From Chitinophagaceae bacterium (GTDB taxonomy: Bacteria > Bacteroidota > Bacteroidia > Chitinophagales > Chitinophagaceae): a DNA stretch of 50,191 nucleotides. Both the position numbers and the translations under genes were made by a program. How positions within the stretch are numbered: position 1 is the stretch's first letter; the number at the start of each line of letters is the position of its first letter. Of this stretch, positions 31,148 through 39,370 are shown piece by piece. The stretch spans positions 1-50,191 of the forward strand of contig CANFKE010000032.1 in assembly GCA_947447465.1 (NCBI GenBank), in the 5' to 3' direction. The notes beneath the pieces were generated by a model. It made no database searches. It saw only the letters and a program-made list of their open reading frames with translations, and was not told where the DNA came from.

Positions 31148-32467
31148 TTAAAAGGTAAGCGTAAATACACAGCCTCCTGCATTCACGTTGTTGACATTGA
31201 TGCTGCCATTGTGCTGCCGCATCACCTGTGCCGCGTAGCTAAGTCCCAGACCATAGCCCTTAGTGTTGTGGCGCAGTCCGTTGGGTACCCGGAAGAATTT
31301 TTCGAAGATCTTCTCTTTATACTCTTCCGGTATGCCCGGTCCATTATCTGTAAGCGACAATTGAATAGCGCCATTATTTTCAGCTAGGGTGATGGAAATA
31401 TGTGGCGTTGTAGTGGAATACTTCAGGCTATTGTCCAACAGGTTGACCAATACACCCTGCATATGCAGTTTGTCTATGGGTGCTACAAATGCATTGCCGG
31501 TAACATTGAATGACACTGTTGCCTCATGCTGGTTAAAGCGTAATTGCATATTTTGCAATACCTCAGTTACCAATTGTCGCAGATCGTAGCTTTCGCGCTG
31601 AATATGCATTTTCCCGTTTTCCAACAGAGAGGTATTCAGCACTCTTGTGGCCAGCAGCTCCAGTCGGTCCATTTCAGACGTCGCCATGCCCAGGTATTCG
31701 CGGCTCAGCTTAGGGTCATCAATGATGTTATAATTATTCAATGCTTCAAGCGCCAGTTTTACGGTAGATATAGGCGTCTTCAGCTCGTGAGACATATTAC
31801 TGATGAAGTCATCTTTAAGCTGGCTCAGCTTCAATTGAGAGCTCAGACCCTTATATGCCATTACAAACGCTGCCGCGGTAAGTGTAAGTAAGATTAGTAC
31901 AAAAAATAATTGCGGCAGTAGCATCAGCAGCAGATAGCCACTGTAGTCGCGCACAATAATACCGTTGTCCTGAGTGAAGAAGTCACTCTTGATGAAGATA
32001 GACTTTCCTTCTTTGTTACTGTCACAGTTATTGACCCACTGAGAGTTGAAGTTCCAGCCGTTTTGTCTCATCTGAGTGGCAAAAAGCTCATTGAAAGCAC
32101 TGGTGTCCATCTTGAAAAGGCTTTGTTCCTGTCCTTTGGATATCATGGTGCCGCCGGCTACCATTTTATGTATCTTCCCCGGAGACAGGCTGACCACATG
32201 GCCGTCTTGGTCTGTTCCTTCCAGTTTGCCATGGGATGCCGGCGCATCAGATGCCACAGGATCTATAACATGCTGTATGACGAGTGAATCCGATACTTTG
32301 TGCTGTATGTCAGTAAATATCTTGGTCAGGTTTTTCTTTAATTCATCTCGCTGGCTGTTGTACTGGCTCATCAGCCACTGAACGGTAAATACGACCAGCA
32401 ATACCTGACAAAACACCATTAGTGTCTTGATAGTTTTGAGATTTATTTGTTTACCGCCGTTCATCAT
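31148..32467 (-). CDS. Two-component sensor histidine kinase
   Basis: A 439-residue membrane kinase. An ATG pair at 32467/32464 is the likely start; a TTG three codons earlier is less likely. One N-terminal membrane helix (TLMVFCQVLLVVFTVQWLM), a periplasmic sensor domain of about 140 residues and a second helix (LLLMLLPQLFFVLILLTLTA) precede the catalytic core. The H-box is FISNMSHELKTPISTVK with phospho-acceptor H227, the N-box is VNLLDNSLKYS, and the G-boxes are LTDNGPGIP and GYGLGLSY. There is no clear HAMP domain. It phosphorylates the OmpR-type regulator encoded directly downstream. Its signal is unknown. A -7 element lies at 32474-32481. Confidence 0.94.
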   Translation of the reverse strand: MMNGGKQINLKTIKTLMVFCQVLLVVFTVQWLMSQYNSQRDELKKNLTKIFTDIQHKVSDSLVIQHVIDPVASDAPASHGKLEGTDQDGHVVSLSPGKIHKMVAGGTMISKGQEQSLFKMDTSAFNELFATQMRQNGWNFNSQWVNNCDSNKEGKSIFIKSDFFTQDNGIIVRDYSGYLLLMLLPQLFFVLILLTLTAAAFVMAYKGLSSQLKLSQLKDDFISNMSHELKTPISTVKLALEALNNYNIIDDPKLSREYLGMATSEMDRLELLATRVLNTSLLENGKMHIQRESYDLRQLVTEVLQNMQLRFNQHEATVSFNVTGNAFVAPIDKLHMQGVLVNLLDNSLKYSTTTPHISITLAENNGAIQLSLTDNGPGIPEEYKEKIFEKFFRVPNGLRHNTKGYGLGLSYAAQVMRQHNGSINVNNVNAGGCVFTLTF

Positions 32468-32473
32468 ACACAA

Positions 32474-32481
32474 CAAAAATA
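32474..32481 (-). promoter_or_regulatory. Candidate -7 element (TATTTTTG) for the two-component operon
   Basis: On the minus strand TATTTTTG fits TAnnTTTG, 6 bases before the ATG at 32467. This supports the shorter start and implies a leader of only a few bases. Confidence 0.45.
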
Positions 32482-32567
32482 CTCACTGCGTTGCCATATA
32501 TTTATATCTCTTAACCTTTTTTAACATTAATTCCCCTTTCTTTAACGCACAAACTTGAGGAATAATC

Positions 32568-32575
32568 TATTTTTG
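32568..32575 (+). promoter_or_regulatory. Candidate -7 element (TATTTTTG) for the DUF2723 gene
   Basis: TATTTTTG fits TAnnTTTG, 21 bases before the ATG at 32597. A -33 TTG at ideal spacing is absent. It supports the ATG at 32597 over the longer in-frame extension to 32555. Confidence 0.5.
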
Positions 32576-32596
32576 AGCGTTCTGACAAAAACACAT

Positions 32597-35500
32597 ATGA
32601 AGTACAATAAGATCAATAACCTATTTGGCTGGCTAACGGGAGCCATTGCTTATCTGGTTTACATTAAAACAATGGAGCCTACCGTCAGCTTCTGGGATTG
32701 CGGCGAATTTCTTAGCTGCGCAGCAAAGCTGGAAGTAGGCCACTCGCCTGGAGCACCTCTGTTCATGATGATGCAACGCATTTTTGCGGTATTTGCACCA
32801 TCTCCGGCTACGCAGGCTCTGTTCATCAACTCTTTCTCTGCGCTCACCAGTGCGCTTACCATCGTATTCCTGTTCTGGACCATCACCCATTATGCCAAAA
32901 AGCTATTGGTGCCCAACGGCGAGGAGGCTACCGGCGATAAGCTCGCGCTCATAATGGGCGCCGGTCTGGTAGGTGGGCTTGCCTATACTTTTTCCGATAC
33001 GTTCTGGTTTTCAGCTGTTGAAGCTGAAGTATATGCTACTTCTTCTTTCTTCACTGCTATTACTTTCTGGGCTATGCTCAAATGGGAGAATGTAGCGGAT
33101 ACCAAACATGCCGATAGATGGTTGGTGTTGATCGCCTACCTTATAGGGTTGTCAGTGGGTGTGCACTTACTCAACTTATTATGTATCCCGCCTATCGTTA
33201 TGATCTGGTATTTCAGACGTTATACACCAACGGTAAAGGGCGGCATCCTTGCATTCCTTATAGGTTGCGGTATCCTCGGGTTCGTTCAGTTTGGTGTGAT
33301 ACAGTACATACCTAAGTTCGCTGCTAACTTCGATATCATGTTCACCAATAGTTTTGGTTTGCCGTTCGATGTTGGTTCTATAACCTTCGTGCTCTTATTA
33401 TGCGGCGCATTGGTATGGTTGCTTATGTGGGCTAAAAAGAAACAAAAGCCATTATTGCACACAGGTATCCTTAGTGTCATCTTCATTATTATTGGTTACA
33501 GTAGTTATATAGTACCTGTAATCCGTTCTCGTGCTGAAGTGCCGGTAGATATGACCAACCCCGACAATGCTTTCAGCTTGAATTCGTATGTGTCTCGCGA
33601 ACAATTTGGATCGCAGCCACTACTCACCGGTCCGGATTTTACCAGCCCTATGGTCAGCATCAGGAATACGGGAAAGATATATACACAGGTGCAGAAAAAT
33701 GGTAAAGATCTTTATGAAGAGACAGGCGTTAAGCGCGAAGCTGTTTATGATCCTACAACCACTCGTTTCTTCCCTCGCGTATGGGATGGTAGTGAAGGTC
33801 ATGCCGGGTTCTACCGTTCTTATCTGGGGCTGGCCGAAGGGCAAGCACCTTCAAGTAGCGACAACCTGAGTTTCTTCTTTGGTTATCAGATGAACTGGAT
33901 GTGGTGGAGATATTTTATGTGGAATTATGCCGGTCGTGAAAATGACTTTGAGGGTCAGGGCGATGCTAAGAACGGTAACTGGATTTCCGGTATCAAGGCG
34001 CTCGACAAGGGCCGTGTAGGTGATCTGGATAAAATGAGCGACGGATTCAAGAATAATGGCGCAAGAAACCAATTATACTTCCTCCCTCTGATATTAGGTA
34101 TCATGGGTGTGGTGTTCCAGTTCAACAGGAACAGGAAAGACGGATTGATCGTATTCCTGCTGTTCTTCTTCACAGGTGCGGCAATCGGTATATTCCTCAA
34201 TATGACACCGGGACAACCTCGTGAACGTGATTATGCATTCGCAGGGTGCACTTATGCCTTTGCCGTTTGGATAGGTTTGGGTGTTATCATGGTCTATGAC
34301 TTCATCGCTAAGGCAGTAAAGGGCTACCCCGCAGCTATAGGAGCTACTGCGCTTTGTTTGGTGGCAGTACCTACGCTAATGGCCAAAGAAGAGTGGGACG
34401 ATCACGACCGTTCGCAGAAAAGACTGGCATGGTCAACGGCTTATAATGATCTGATGTCTTGCGAACCTAATGCTATATTGGTCACTTTTGGTGATAATGA
34501 TACTTATCCGCTGTGGTATCTGCAGGAGGTAGAAGGTGTTCGTAAGGATGTTCGTATCATGATCAATACCCTCATAGGTACTGAATGGTTCATCGATCAG
34601 CTGCAACGAAAGATAAATGATGCCGATGCAGTACCTATGGTATGGAAGAGGGAAGACTATATAGGCTCTCGCCATGAGCATGTGCGCTATATAGACAATC
34701 ACAAGGTGCCGCAGGATAAGTACTACGACCTGTACGACATTTGCAAGTTCATGTGCTCTAAAGATGACGCGGTTGCCGATGATGGCGATGGCTACATACC
34801 GGCGTTGAACGTATTTGTTCGTGGTCTGAGTAAGGAAGAATTGGTGAAAAAAGGTATGCTCGACATTGCGGATACCGGTGCTATAATCAATGAAATGAAG
34901 TTCAGCCTGCCTAAAGATGGTATGTACAAGAACGACATTACTCTGATCAATATGATAGCTGAGAATGCGAAGAACGGCTGGCAAAGGCCTATTTACCTCA
35001 GTGGTGGTTTCCCGGGCAATGATACTTACCTCGGCCTGCACGACTATCTGCGTCAGGAAGGTATGGTATATCGTCTTGTTCCGTACAAGAAGATACCTAC
35101 TGCCGAAACTAAGCAGATCGGAATGAACATCAATCTGACCAAGAGCTACAACTTATTTATGAATACCTTTAAATGGGGTGGAACTGAAACATCAAATGTT
35201 TACTTCGACGAGAAGAACAGGGTGATGATGATGGCCTACCGCATTTATGCATCGCAGATCGCTGATGATCTTTCTGCTCATGGCAGAAACGCAGAAGCCA
35301 TACAATTGCTCGATAAAGTAAAGGCCAGCATTACACCGCATGCCTATTACTACGAGTTGACTGCTTTCTACATGGCCATGTCTTACTACAAGGCTGGTGC
35401 TAAAGAGAAAGGCCGGGCGCTTTCTTTAGACATCACTAAGAATTGCGAGGATGATATTGAGTATATCCTTACCCTCGATGATAATCAACGTGAATACCTG

Positions 35501-35644
35501 TCCAGAGATATTCGTAATGATGCCTCTATTGTCAATAGCCTGAGTGGAACCGCGCAGGCTGCAGGAGATGCCGAAGGTGCAAAGCAACTCAATGACAGAT
35601 TTCAGGGTATTTATAACAAAGTAAAAGGATTGATAAGGCAGTGA
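32597..35644 (+). CDS. DUF2723 (TMEM260-like) multi-pass membrane protein, probable O-mannosyltransferase
   Basis: A 1015-residue membrane protein. The ATG at 32597 (MKYNKINNLFGWLTG) fits both family and promoter. The N-terminal DUF2723 region contains EPTVSFWDCGEFLSCAAKLE, with the acidic pair (D..E) expected in the first loop of GT-C enzymes, and then GHSPGAPLFMMMQRIF. About 11 hydrophobic helices follow up to residue ~600. A soluble C-terminal part (about 620-1015) has FGDNDTYPLWYLQEVEGVR and a TPR-like helical end. The human relative TMEM260 is an O-mannosyltransferase. In Bacteroidota the family is a candidate for O-mannosylation of exported proteins, an inference for this gene. Monocistronic, with a strong terminator. 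Confidence 0.88.
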   Translation: MKYNKINNLFGWLTGAIAYLVYIKTMEPTVSFWDCGEFLSCAAKLEVGHSPGAPLFMMMQRIFAVFAPSPATQALFINSFSALTSALTIVFLFWTITHYAKKLLVPNGEEATGDKLALIMGAGLVGGLAYTFSDTFWFSAVEAEVYATSSFFTAITFWAMLKWENVADTKHADRWLVLIAYLIGLSVGVHLLNLLCIPPIVMIWYFRRYTPTVKGGILAFLIGCGILGFVQFGVIQYIPKFAANFDIMFTNSFGLPFDVGSITFVLLLCGALVWLLMWAKKKQKPLLHTGILSVIFIIIGYSSYIVPVIRSRAEVPVDMTNPDNAFSLNSYVSREQFGSQPLLTGPDFTSPMVSIRNTGKIYTQVQKNGKDLYEETGVKREAVYDPTTTRFFPRVWDGSEGHAGFYRSYLGLAEGQAPSSSDNLSFFFGYQMNWMWWRYFMWNYAGRENDFEGQGDAKNGNWISGIKALDKGRVGDLDKMSDGFKNNGARNQLYFLPLILGIMGVVFQFNRNRKDGLIVFLLFFFTGAAIGIFLNMTPGQPRERDYAFAGCTYAFAVWIGLGVIMVYDFIAKAVKGYPAAIGATALCLVAVPTLMAKEEWDDHDRSQKRLAWSTAYNDLMSCEPNAILVTFGDNDTYPLWYLQEVEGVRKDVRIMINTLIGTEWFIDQLQRKINDADAVPMVWKREDYIGSRHEHVRYIDNHKVPQDKYYDLYDICKFMCSKDDAVADDGDGYIPALNVFVRGLSKEELVKKGMLDIADTGAIINEMKFSLPKDGMYKNDITLINMIAENAKNGWQRPIYLSGGFPGNDTYLGLHDYLRQEGMVYRLVPYKKIPTAETKQIGMNINLTKSYNLFMNTFKWGGTETSNVYFDEKNRVMMMAYRIYASQIADDLSAHGRNAEAIQLLDKVKASITPHAYYYELTAFYMAMSYYKAGAKEKGRALSLDITKNCEDDIEYILTLDDNQREYLSRDIRNDASIVNSLSGTAQAAGDAEGAKQLNDRFQGIYNKVKGLIRQ

Positions 35645-35658
35645 TCACTGCATAAATG

Positions 35659-35698
35659 AAAGGGCGCCATGCAAATACATCTGCATGGCGCCTTTTTT
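35659..35698 (+). terminator. Strong hairpin terminator after the DUF2723 gene
   Basis: A perfect 11-bp stem, GGCGCCATGCA / TGCATGGCGCC, 8-base loop, then TTTTTT. The A-tract on the left extends the stem by pairing with the T-tract. The rest of the gap up to 35906 holds no gene or promoter that I recognise. Confidence 0.9.
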
Positions 35699-35906
35699 GT
35701 TGTGTTGATGTTGGTGGCAGATCTTGTCGCAACGTGCTTTATACAAAACAGGCATTGGGAATAGACGCCATATCATGTCATTGAGCCGTTAGGTGCAAAA
35801 GCTTTATTGACATTATAGATACCTTTTCACATGGTGCCCAGTAGGGTCGCGACAATCCTATTTTTAATGTCTGATCGGATGTATTTCAGCTCAATATTCC
35901 CATCGG

Positions 35907-37853
35907 CTATTTATATACTTTTTCCATCTTTTTTATGGCGCTTTTTACGGTAGTGGCCTGCATCTTATTTTCATTTACATCAAGTGCCTGCTTGGCCAGT
36001 ATTGTCTTCAGTTCGAGTTGTTTCCTTATTTCTTCTACCTTCTGCATGTAGGCCACTATCGTCAATTGGCGATTATATAACTGCTCCAGATTGTGGAATA
36101 GTTTTTTGTTCCCCTTTATGTAGGCCGATGTAGCTAACATCTCTTTTGATGCCGAGTCTATTTTGGCAATATACCCATTCACTACGTCAGCATACTTATC
36201 AGATATGGCGGTATCAGAGGTATTCCATTTGGCGTATTTTTCTATATCACTGATGTTCTTTTTGTAAGCGTCAAGCTGCAATGTCTTTACCTTCCTGCTC
36301 TCCTCGCTACGTGTTACTATGGTGTCATAATAGGCAACATAGTATTTATGTAGGGTATCAGCAATCTGGTATTTCTGTGATTTAAAGAGGTTGCTCCATT
36401 TGATCACTTCATCATCATAGTTGTCATGCATCTGCAGGCGCGCTTTTGCCTCATTGGTAAGGAATGAATCGGTGACGATCAGAAACGTAGCCAGCGAGTC
36501 CAGCCTCAGGTTATTCGCATCCTTGATCTGCTCAATGGCTGCTGCTCTTTGTTGCAGGTCTTTGTCAAGAGAGTCTATCCGATGTTCTCTGGCATTGATA
36601 GAATCGGCAATGGCCAGCATCTCAGGCGATTTGGCCGACTTCTGTGTTTTTGCGGGTTCCAGGTCATTTATCTTCTTAGGGTTCAGTCCCCGTTTCCGTT
36701 GTTGTGTCTCGTTATATTTTTTGACTACTTTATTTACCTTGGTCACCGCATTGTGCTGGTACTTGTTGCTCTGTGCTGCCAGCTTTTTGTCGTCGGTCTT
36801 TATCTGCATCATGTATTGCTTGGCATCACTGTTCTTGGTCCTGTTTTTCTTCTTCAGTATATTATACTGGTCAGGAAAGAACTTCTTTTGTTCTTTGATG
36901 TGTGCTTCTGCTATCTTCAATGCTTTTTCAGCGTCTTGCCACATTTCCTGTCCCTTTTGCGGATCTTTTTCTTTGAGCACTTTGGCCACATCCGCATCAA
37001 CCCTCGCGGTCTGTTTCAGGGCCAGCGCTACCGGAAAGCGTTCATTGAAGGTGTAGGCCCTGTCAGATGATTCGTATTTTACAGAATCCTCGTCAAGTGT
37101 GCTTATCCGCATCAGCTCACTATTGTTTTGTTTCAGCTCGCTTATTGCATTGAAAGCCATTATTGCACTGTCTCCCGCTTCAAATATTGCCAATGGCATG
37201 GCAGTGTCGGTCAGTTGCCAATAAGGGTCTGCCGGTAAATGTTTCAATCGGAATGTCTTAGGGTCCTGAAGGAAATATTGAGGATCGTACTTGAATTCGA
37301 ATTTCAGCTTTTTAGCGTAGGTCACTTTTTTGAATGTCACCTTGTTAATGATCTTTCTCATCACCGTCGGGGCCTGTATCACATGGCCTGCACCCCAGGT
37401 AGGGTCCACCAATTGCCATTGGGCGCTTACCAGCACTGCACTCCACAAATGCCTTGGTATGGTCAGCTGGTCTCCTTTGTCAAAGATCCAGTCTTTGGCA
37501 TAGCCATCAACATTGATCGCCTTTAACCCTACTTCATTACACATCGCCGTGAACAGTTTGGCATATCCGTCGCATACGGCCAAATGTGTTTTCATGACCG
37601 TTTCTATCTTGTCCGGCTTTATTTTGCCCGACTGTACTTTCTTGATGTCATACTTTATGGTATGGGTGATCCAGTTATAAATGGCATTGGCCTTTATCTG
37701 GTCGCCTTGCAGCCCGTCACACAGGGCATGTGCTACCAATTTATAATCCTTACCACCGGGAGCCGGTGTTATGCCTGTAAGAGTGTCAACTTGGGTTTGC
37801 CCGTGTCCGCACAGAGGTATTAAAAGAAATAGGGGTAGTAATAGTTTATACAT
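35907..37853 (-). CDS. Exported transglutaminase-like protein with long coiled-coil C-terminus
   Basis: A 648-residue protein. The signal peptide (MYKLLLPLFLLIPLCGHG) is cleaved before or near QTQVD. The transglutaminase-like domain (about 40-170) has an intact catalytic triad: C94 in LAVCDGYAKLF, H135 in PRHLWSAV and D150 in LVDPTWGAGH. In bacteria this domain usually acts as a Cys peptidase or amidase rather than a cross-linker. From about 280 the protein is highly charged and helical with long Lys/Glu/Gln runs, most likely coiled coil. The role is unknown, possibly periplasmic or surface peptide processing. The preceding gap (35699-35906) and following spacer hold no gene. Confidence 0.85.
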   Translation of the reverse strand: MYKLLLPLFLLIPLCGHGQTQVDTLTGITPAPGGKDYKLVAHALCDGLQGDQIKANAIYNWITHTIKYDIKKVQSGKIKPDKIETVMKTHLAVCDGYAKLFTAMCNEVGLKAINVDGYAKDWIFDKGDQLTIPRHLWSAVLVSAQWQLVDPTWGAGHVIQAPTVMRKIINKVTFKKVTYAKKLKFEFKYDPQYFLQDPKTFRLKHLPADPYWQLTDTAMPLAIFEAGDSAIMAFNAISELKQNNSELMRISTLDEDSVKYESSDRAYTFNERFPVALALKQTARVDADVAKVLKEKDPQKGQEMWQDAEKALKIAEAHIKEQKKFFPDQYNILKKKNRTKNSDAKQYMMQIKTDDKKLAAQSNKYQHNAVTKVNKVVKKYNETQQRKRGLNPKKINDLEPAKTQKSAKSPEMLAIADSINAREHRIDSLDKDLQQRAAAIEQIKDANNLRLDSLATFLIVTDSFLTNEAKARLQMHDNYDDEVIKWSNLFKSQKYQIADTLHKYYVAYYDTIVTRSEESRKVKTLQLDAYKKNISDIEKYAKWNTSDTAISDKYADVVNGYIAKIDSASKEMLATSAYIKGNKKLFHNLEQLYNRQLTIVAYMQKVEEIRKQLELKTILAKQALDVNENKMQATTVKSAIKKMEKVYK

Positions 37854-37933
37854 AGTAAAGTGTTACGCTATCAAAAAAAATCTGATAAAAGTAGTCACTT
37901 TTGTTTAGTAATAGATAGGTCAAACAGGCAAAA

Positions 37934-37973
37934 GCGATGCATACGCAGTTTCATTTCCCTGCATAAGCATCGC
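37934..37973 (-). terminator. Probable hairpin terminator of the ferritin gene
   Basis: GCGATGCATACGCAG (37934-37948) pairs with CTGCATAAGCATCGC (37959-37973) with two mismatches. On the minus strand it is followed by TTTTGCC. It lies 50 bases past the ferritin stop at 38023. Confidence 0.6.
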
Positions 37974-38022
37974 TCTTTATCTGCTCACCCTTAAATTCAC
38001 CTGCTATGGCTCTTGTAAATGG

Positions 38023-38568
38023 CTACTCTTCTTTGGCCTGTTCTGCCTTTTTGCCTTCATCAGGGGTCTTTTCCAGATCTTTATCCAGGTTATACAGTGC
38101 CTCGGCTTTGGCACCTTCACCGCCGGCTATCTTTATTTTATTCATCAGGCTTTGTGCCAATGTCTCTTCTTCCAATTGCTCCTTTACAAACCACTGCATA
38201 AAGCTGAATGTAGCCCAGTCGCGCTCCTCATGACTAAGGTTGACCAGATCATAAATGGCACTGGTATTATCTACCTCATGCTGAAATACCTTTTCAAAAC
38301 AATTGTTGATACTTGTAGGGTCAGCAGGAGGTGCCGGTATTGCGGTCACTATCGCTTTAGCTCCCCGTTCCTGTATGTATTCCATAAATTTCATCATGTG
38401 GTTGCGCTCCTCATGCGAGTGTCTGAAAAGGAAATTAGCTATACCGGCATATCCCTGCCCGACTGCCCATGCGCCATAAGATAGGTATATTTGTGCTGCG
38501 TGAGCTTCTTTGGTCATTTGCTCATTCAATGCTTTGGTTATTTTCTTCGAAAGTCGGTTCGTATTCAT
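38023..38568 (-). CDS. Ferritin (non-heme, FtnA-type)
   Basis: A 181-residue four-helix-bundle iron-storage protein that oxidises Fe2+ and stores it as ferric mineral in a 24-mer cage. Ferroxidase ligands are recognisable by alignment with FtnA: Glu in helix A (TKEAHAAQIYL, E21), the ExxH of helix B (HSHEERNHMMKF, E54 and H57), Glu in helix C (VFQHEVDNT), and the Q/E cluster of helix D (MQWFVKEQLEEE). The helix A Tyr usual in FtnA (ELY) is replaced by His (EAH). The C-terminal ~25 residues are a Lys/Glu-rich extension beyond a standard bundle. Single gene with a probable terminator at 37934-37973. No Fur-type site was identified. Confidence 0.95.
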   Translation of the reverse strand: MNTNRLSKKITKALNEQMTKEAHAAQIYLSYGAWAVGQGYAGIANFLFRHSHEERNHMMKFMEYIQERGAKAIVTAIPAPPADPTSINNCFEKVFQHEVDNTSAIYDLVNLSHEERDWATFSFMQWFVKEQLEEETLAQSLMNKIKIAGGEGAKAEALYNLDKDLEKTPDEGKKAEQAKEE

Positions 38569-38744
38569 GGTTTGTTGATGTTTACTGATGTTCCTTATTG
38601 CAATAAAAACCCTGCCAAAGGAAGATGGAGTATGTTAAAATGAAATGTCGGATGTTGCATGACACTAATAGTAGGATCCGGATCTCTGTCCTTTCTTTCC
38701 CGCGCCCTTTTTCTCTTACCTTTACAGCAGATAATTATTTTCCC

Positions 38745-39083
38745 ATGTCTAAAAAAACATCTTCCCGCCCCGACGGATTGGCTTATTCTACCAACAAAGA
38801 TTTTTTCAACGATTTTCCTGCTGATGAGCCGGTAGATACCCTGCCTAAAGAAAAACAAAAGTTACGTGTGATGCTCGACACCAAACAACGCGCCGGGAAG
38901 GTTGTGACATTGGTAGATGGTTTTGTAGGCTCGGATGATGACATGGAGGCACTAGGTAAGCAATTGAAGACCAAATGTGGTGCCGGCGGTAGTATAAAGG
39001 ATGGCTACATCATCATACAGGGTGATTATAAATTGAAGGTGCTTACATGGCTGAAAGAATGGGGCTATGTGCTCACCAAATGA
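38745..39083 (+). CDS. SUI1/eIF1-family translation factor (YciH-like)
   Basis: A 112-residue protein. The ATG at 38745 (MSKKTSSRPDGLAYSTNKDF) gives the standard family start; an in-frame extension to 38625 is unsupported. The SUI1 domain occupies the C-terminal ~75 residues with LRVMLDTKQRAGKVVTLVDGFVG (basic first strand) and KLKTKCGAGGSIKDGYIIIQGDY, the characteristic CGxGG loop. The eukaryotic homologue eIF1 controls start-codon choice. Bacterial YciH proteins can affect initiation fidelity on poor start sites, of possible interest because these genes mostly lack Shine-Dalgarno sequences. An imperfect -7 element (TACCTTTA at 38717) lies upstream. Confidence 0.92.
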   Translation: MSKKTSSRPDGLAYSTNKDFFNDFPADEPVDTLPKEKQKLRVMLDTKQRAGKVVTLVDGFVGSDDDMEALGKQLKTKCGAGGSIKDGYIIIQGDYKLKVLTWLKEWGYVLTK

Positions 39084-39160
39084 TCATAGTATAGTAGTAT
39101 ATCTTTTATATTAAGATCTGCTTGAATATGTGCCCGTCATAACAGTTACTTTCCCTACAA

Positions 39161-39328
39161 ATGGAAGTATATTTTTCCCAAGGTTGCAGTAGATCATTCT
39201 CCTATCTGGCGATCTGTCGTATTATAAATGATCTTGTTATTACCCATGCAGTTCATAATAACTATCTGGATAATAAAAAATACTTAAGATGGTTTTTCTA
39301 CTCAGGCGAAGACAAGCTATTCCAATAA
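39161..39328 (+). CDS. Possible 55-residue small protein
   Basis: An ATG-started frame in the otherwise empty 287-bp gap between the SUI1 and transketolase genes. It would encode 55 residues: MEVYFSQGCSRSF..., then a mixed hydrophobic/basic middle and an end in SGEDKLFQ. No signal peptide, domain or good promoter is visible, and chance open frames of this length are common. It overlaps no other gene. The frame's stop lies just before the transketolase -7 element at 39343. Treat as a weak candidate only. The rest of the gap (39084-39160) is AT-rich with nothing I recognise. Confidence 0.15.
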   Translation: MEVYFSQGCSRSFSYLAICRIINDLVITHAVHNNYLDNKKYLRWFFYSGEDKLFQ

Positions 39329-39342
39329 CCAAATGATAAACG

Positions 39343-39350
39343 TATTTTTG
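39343..39350 (+). promoter_or_regulatory. Candidate -7 element (TATTTTTG) for the transketolase gene
   Basis: TATTTTTG fits TAnnTTTG, 20 bases before the ATG at 39371. It implies that this subunit gene is transcribed on its own rather than with an N-terminal subunit gene. Confidence 0.5.
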
Positions 39351-39370
39351 CGGCTCATTGCTACCACATC

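Noticed and set aside
34433..35041. 202-codon minus-strand open frame
   Set aside because: It is antisense to the DUF2723 gene and has no recognisable domain.
36421..37056. 211-codon plus-strand open frame
   Set aside because: It is antisense to the Lys/Glu-rich coiled-coil part of the transglutaminase-like gene, whose codon composition produces long hydrophobic-looking antisense frames.
39161..39328. 55-codon frame as an N-terminal transketolase remnant
   Set aside because: The predicted peptide shows no transketolase N-terminal motif (no GDG or HxGHxSS-type segments), so it is not a remnant of the missing subunit; listed only as a weak small-protein candidate.
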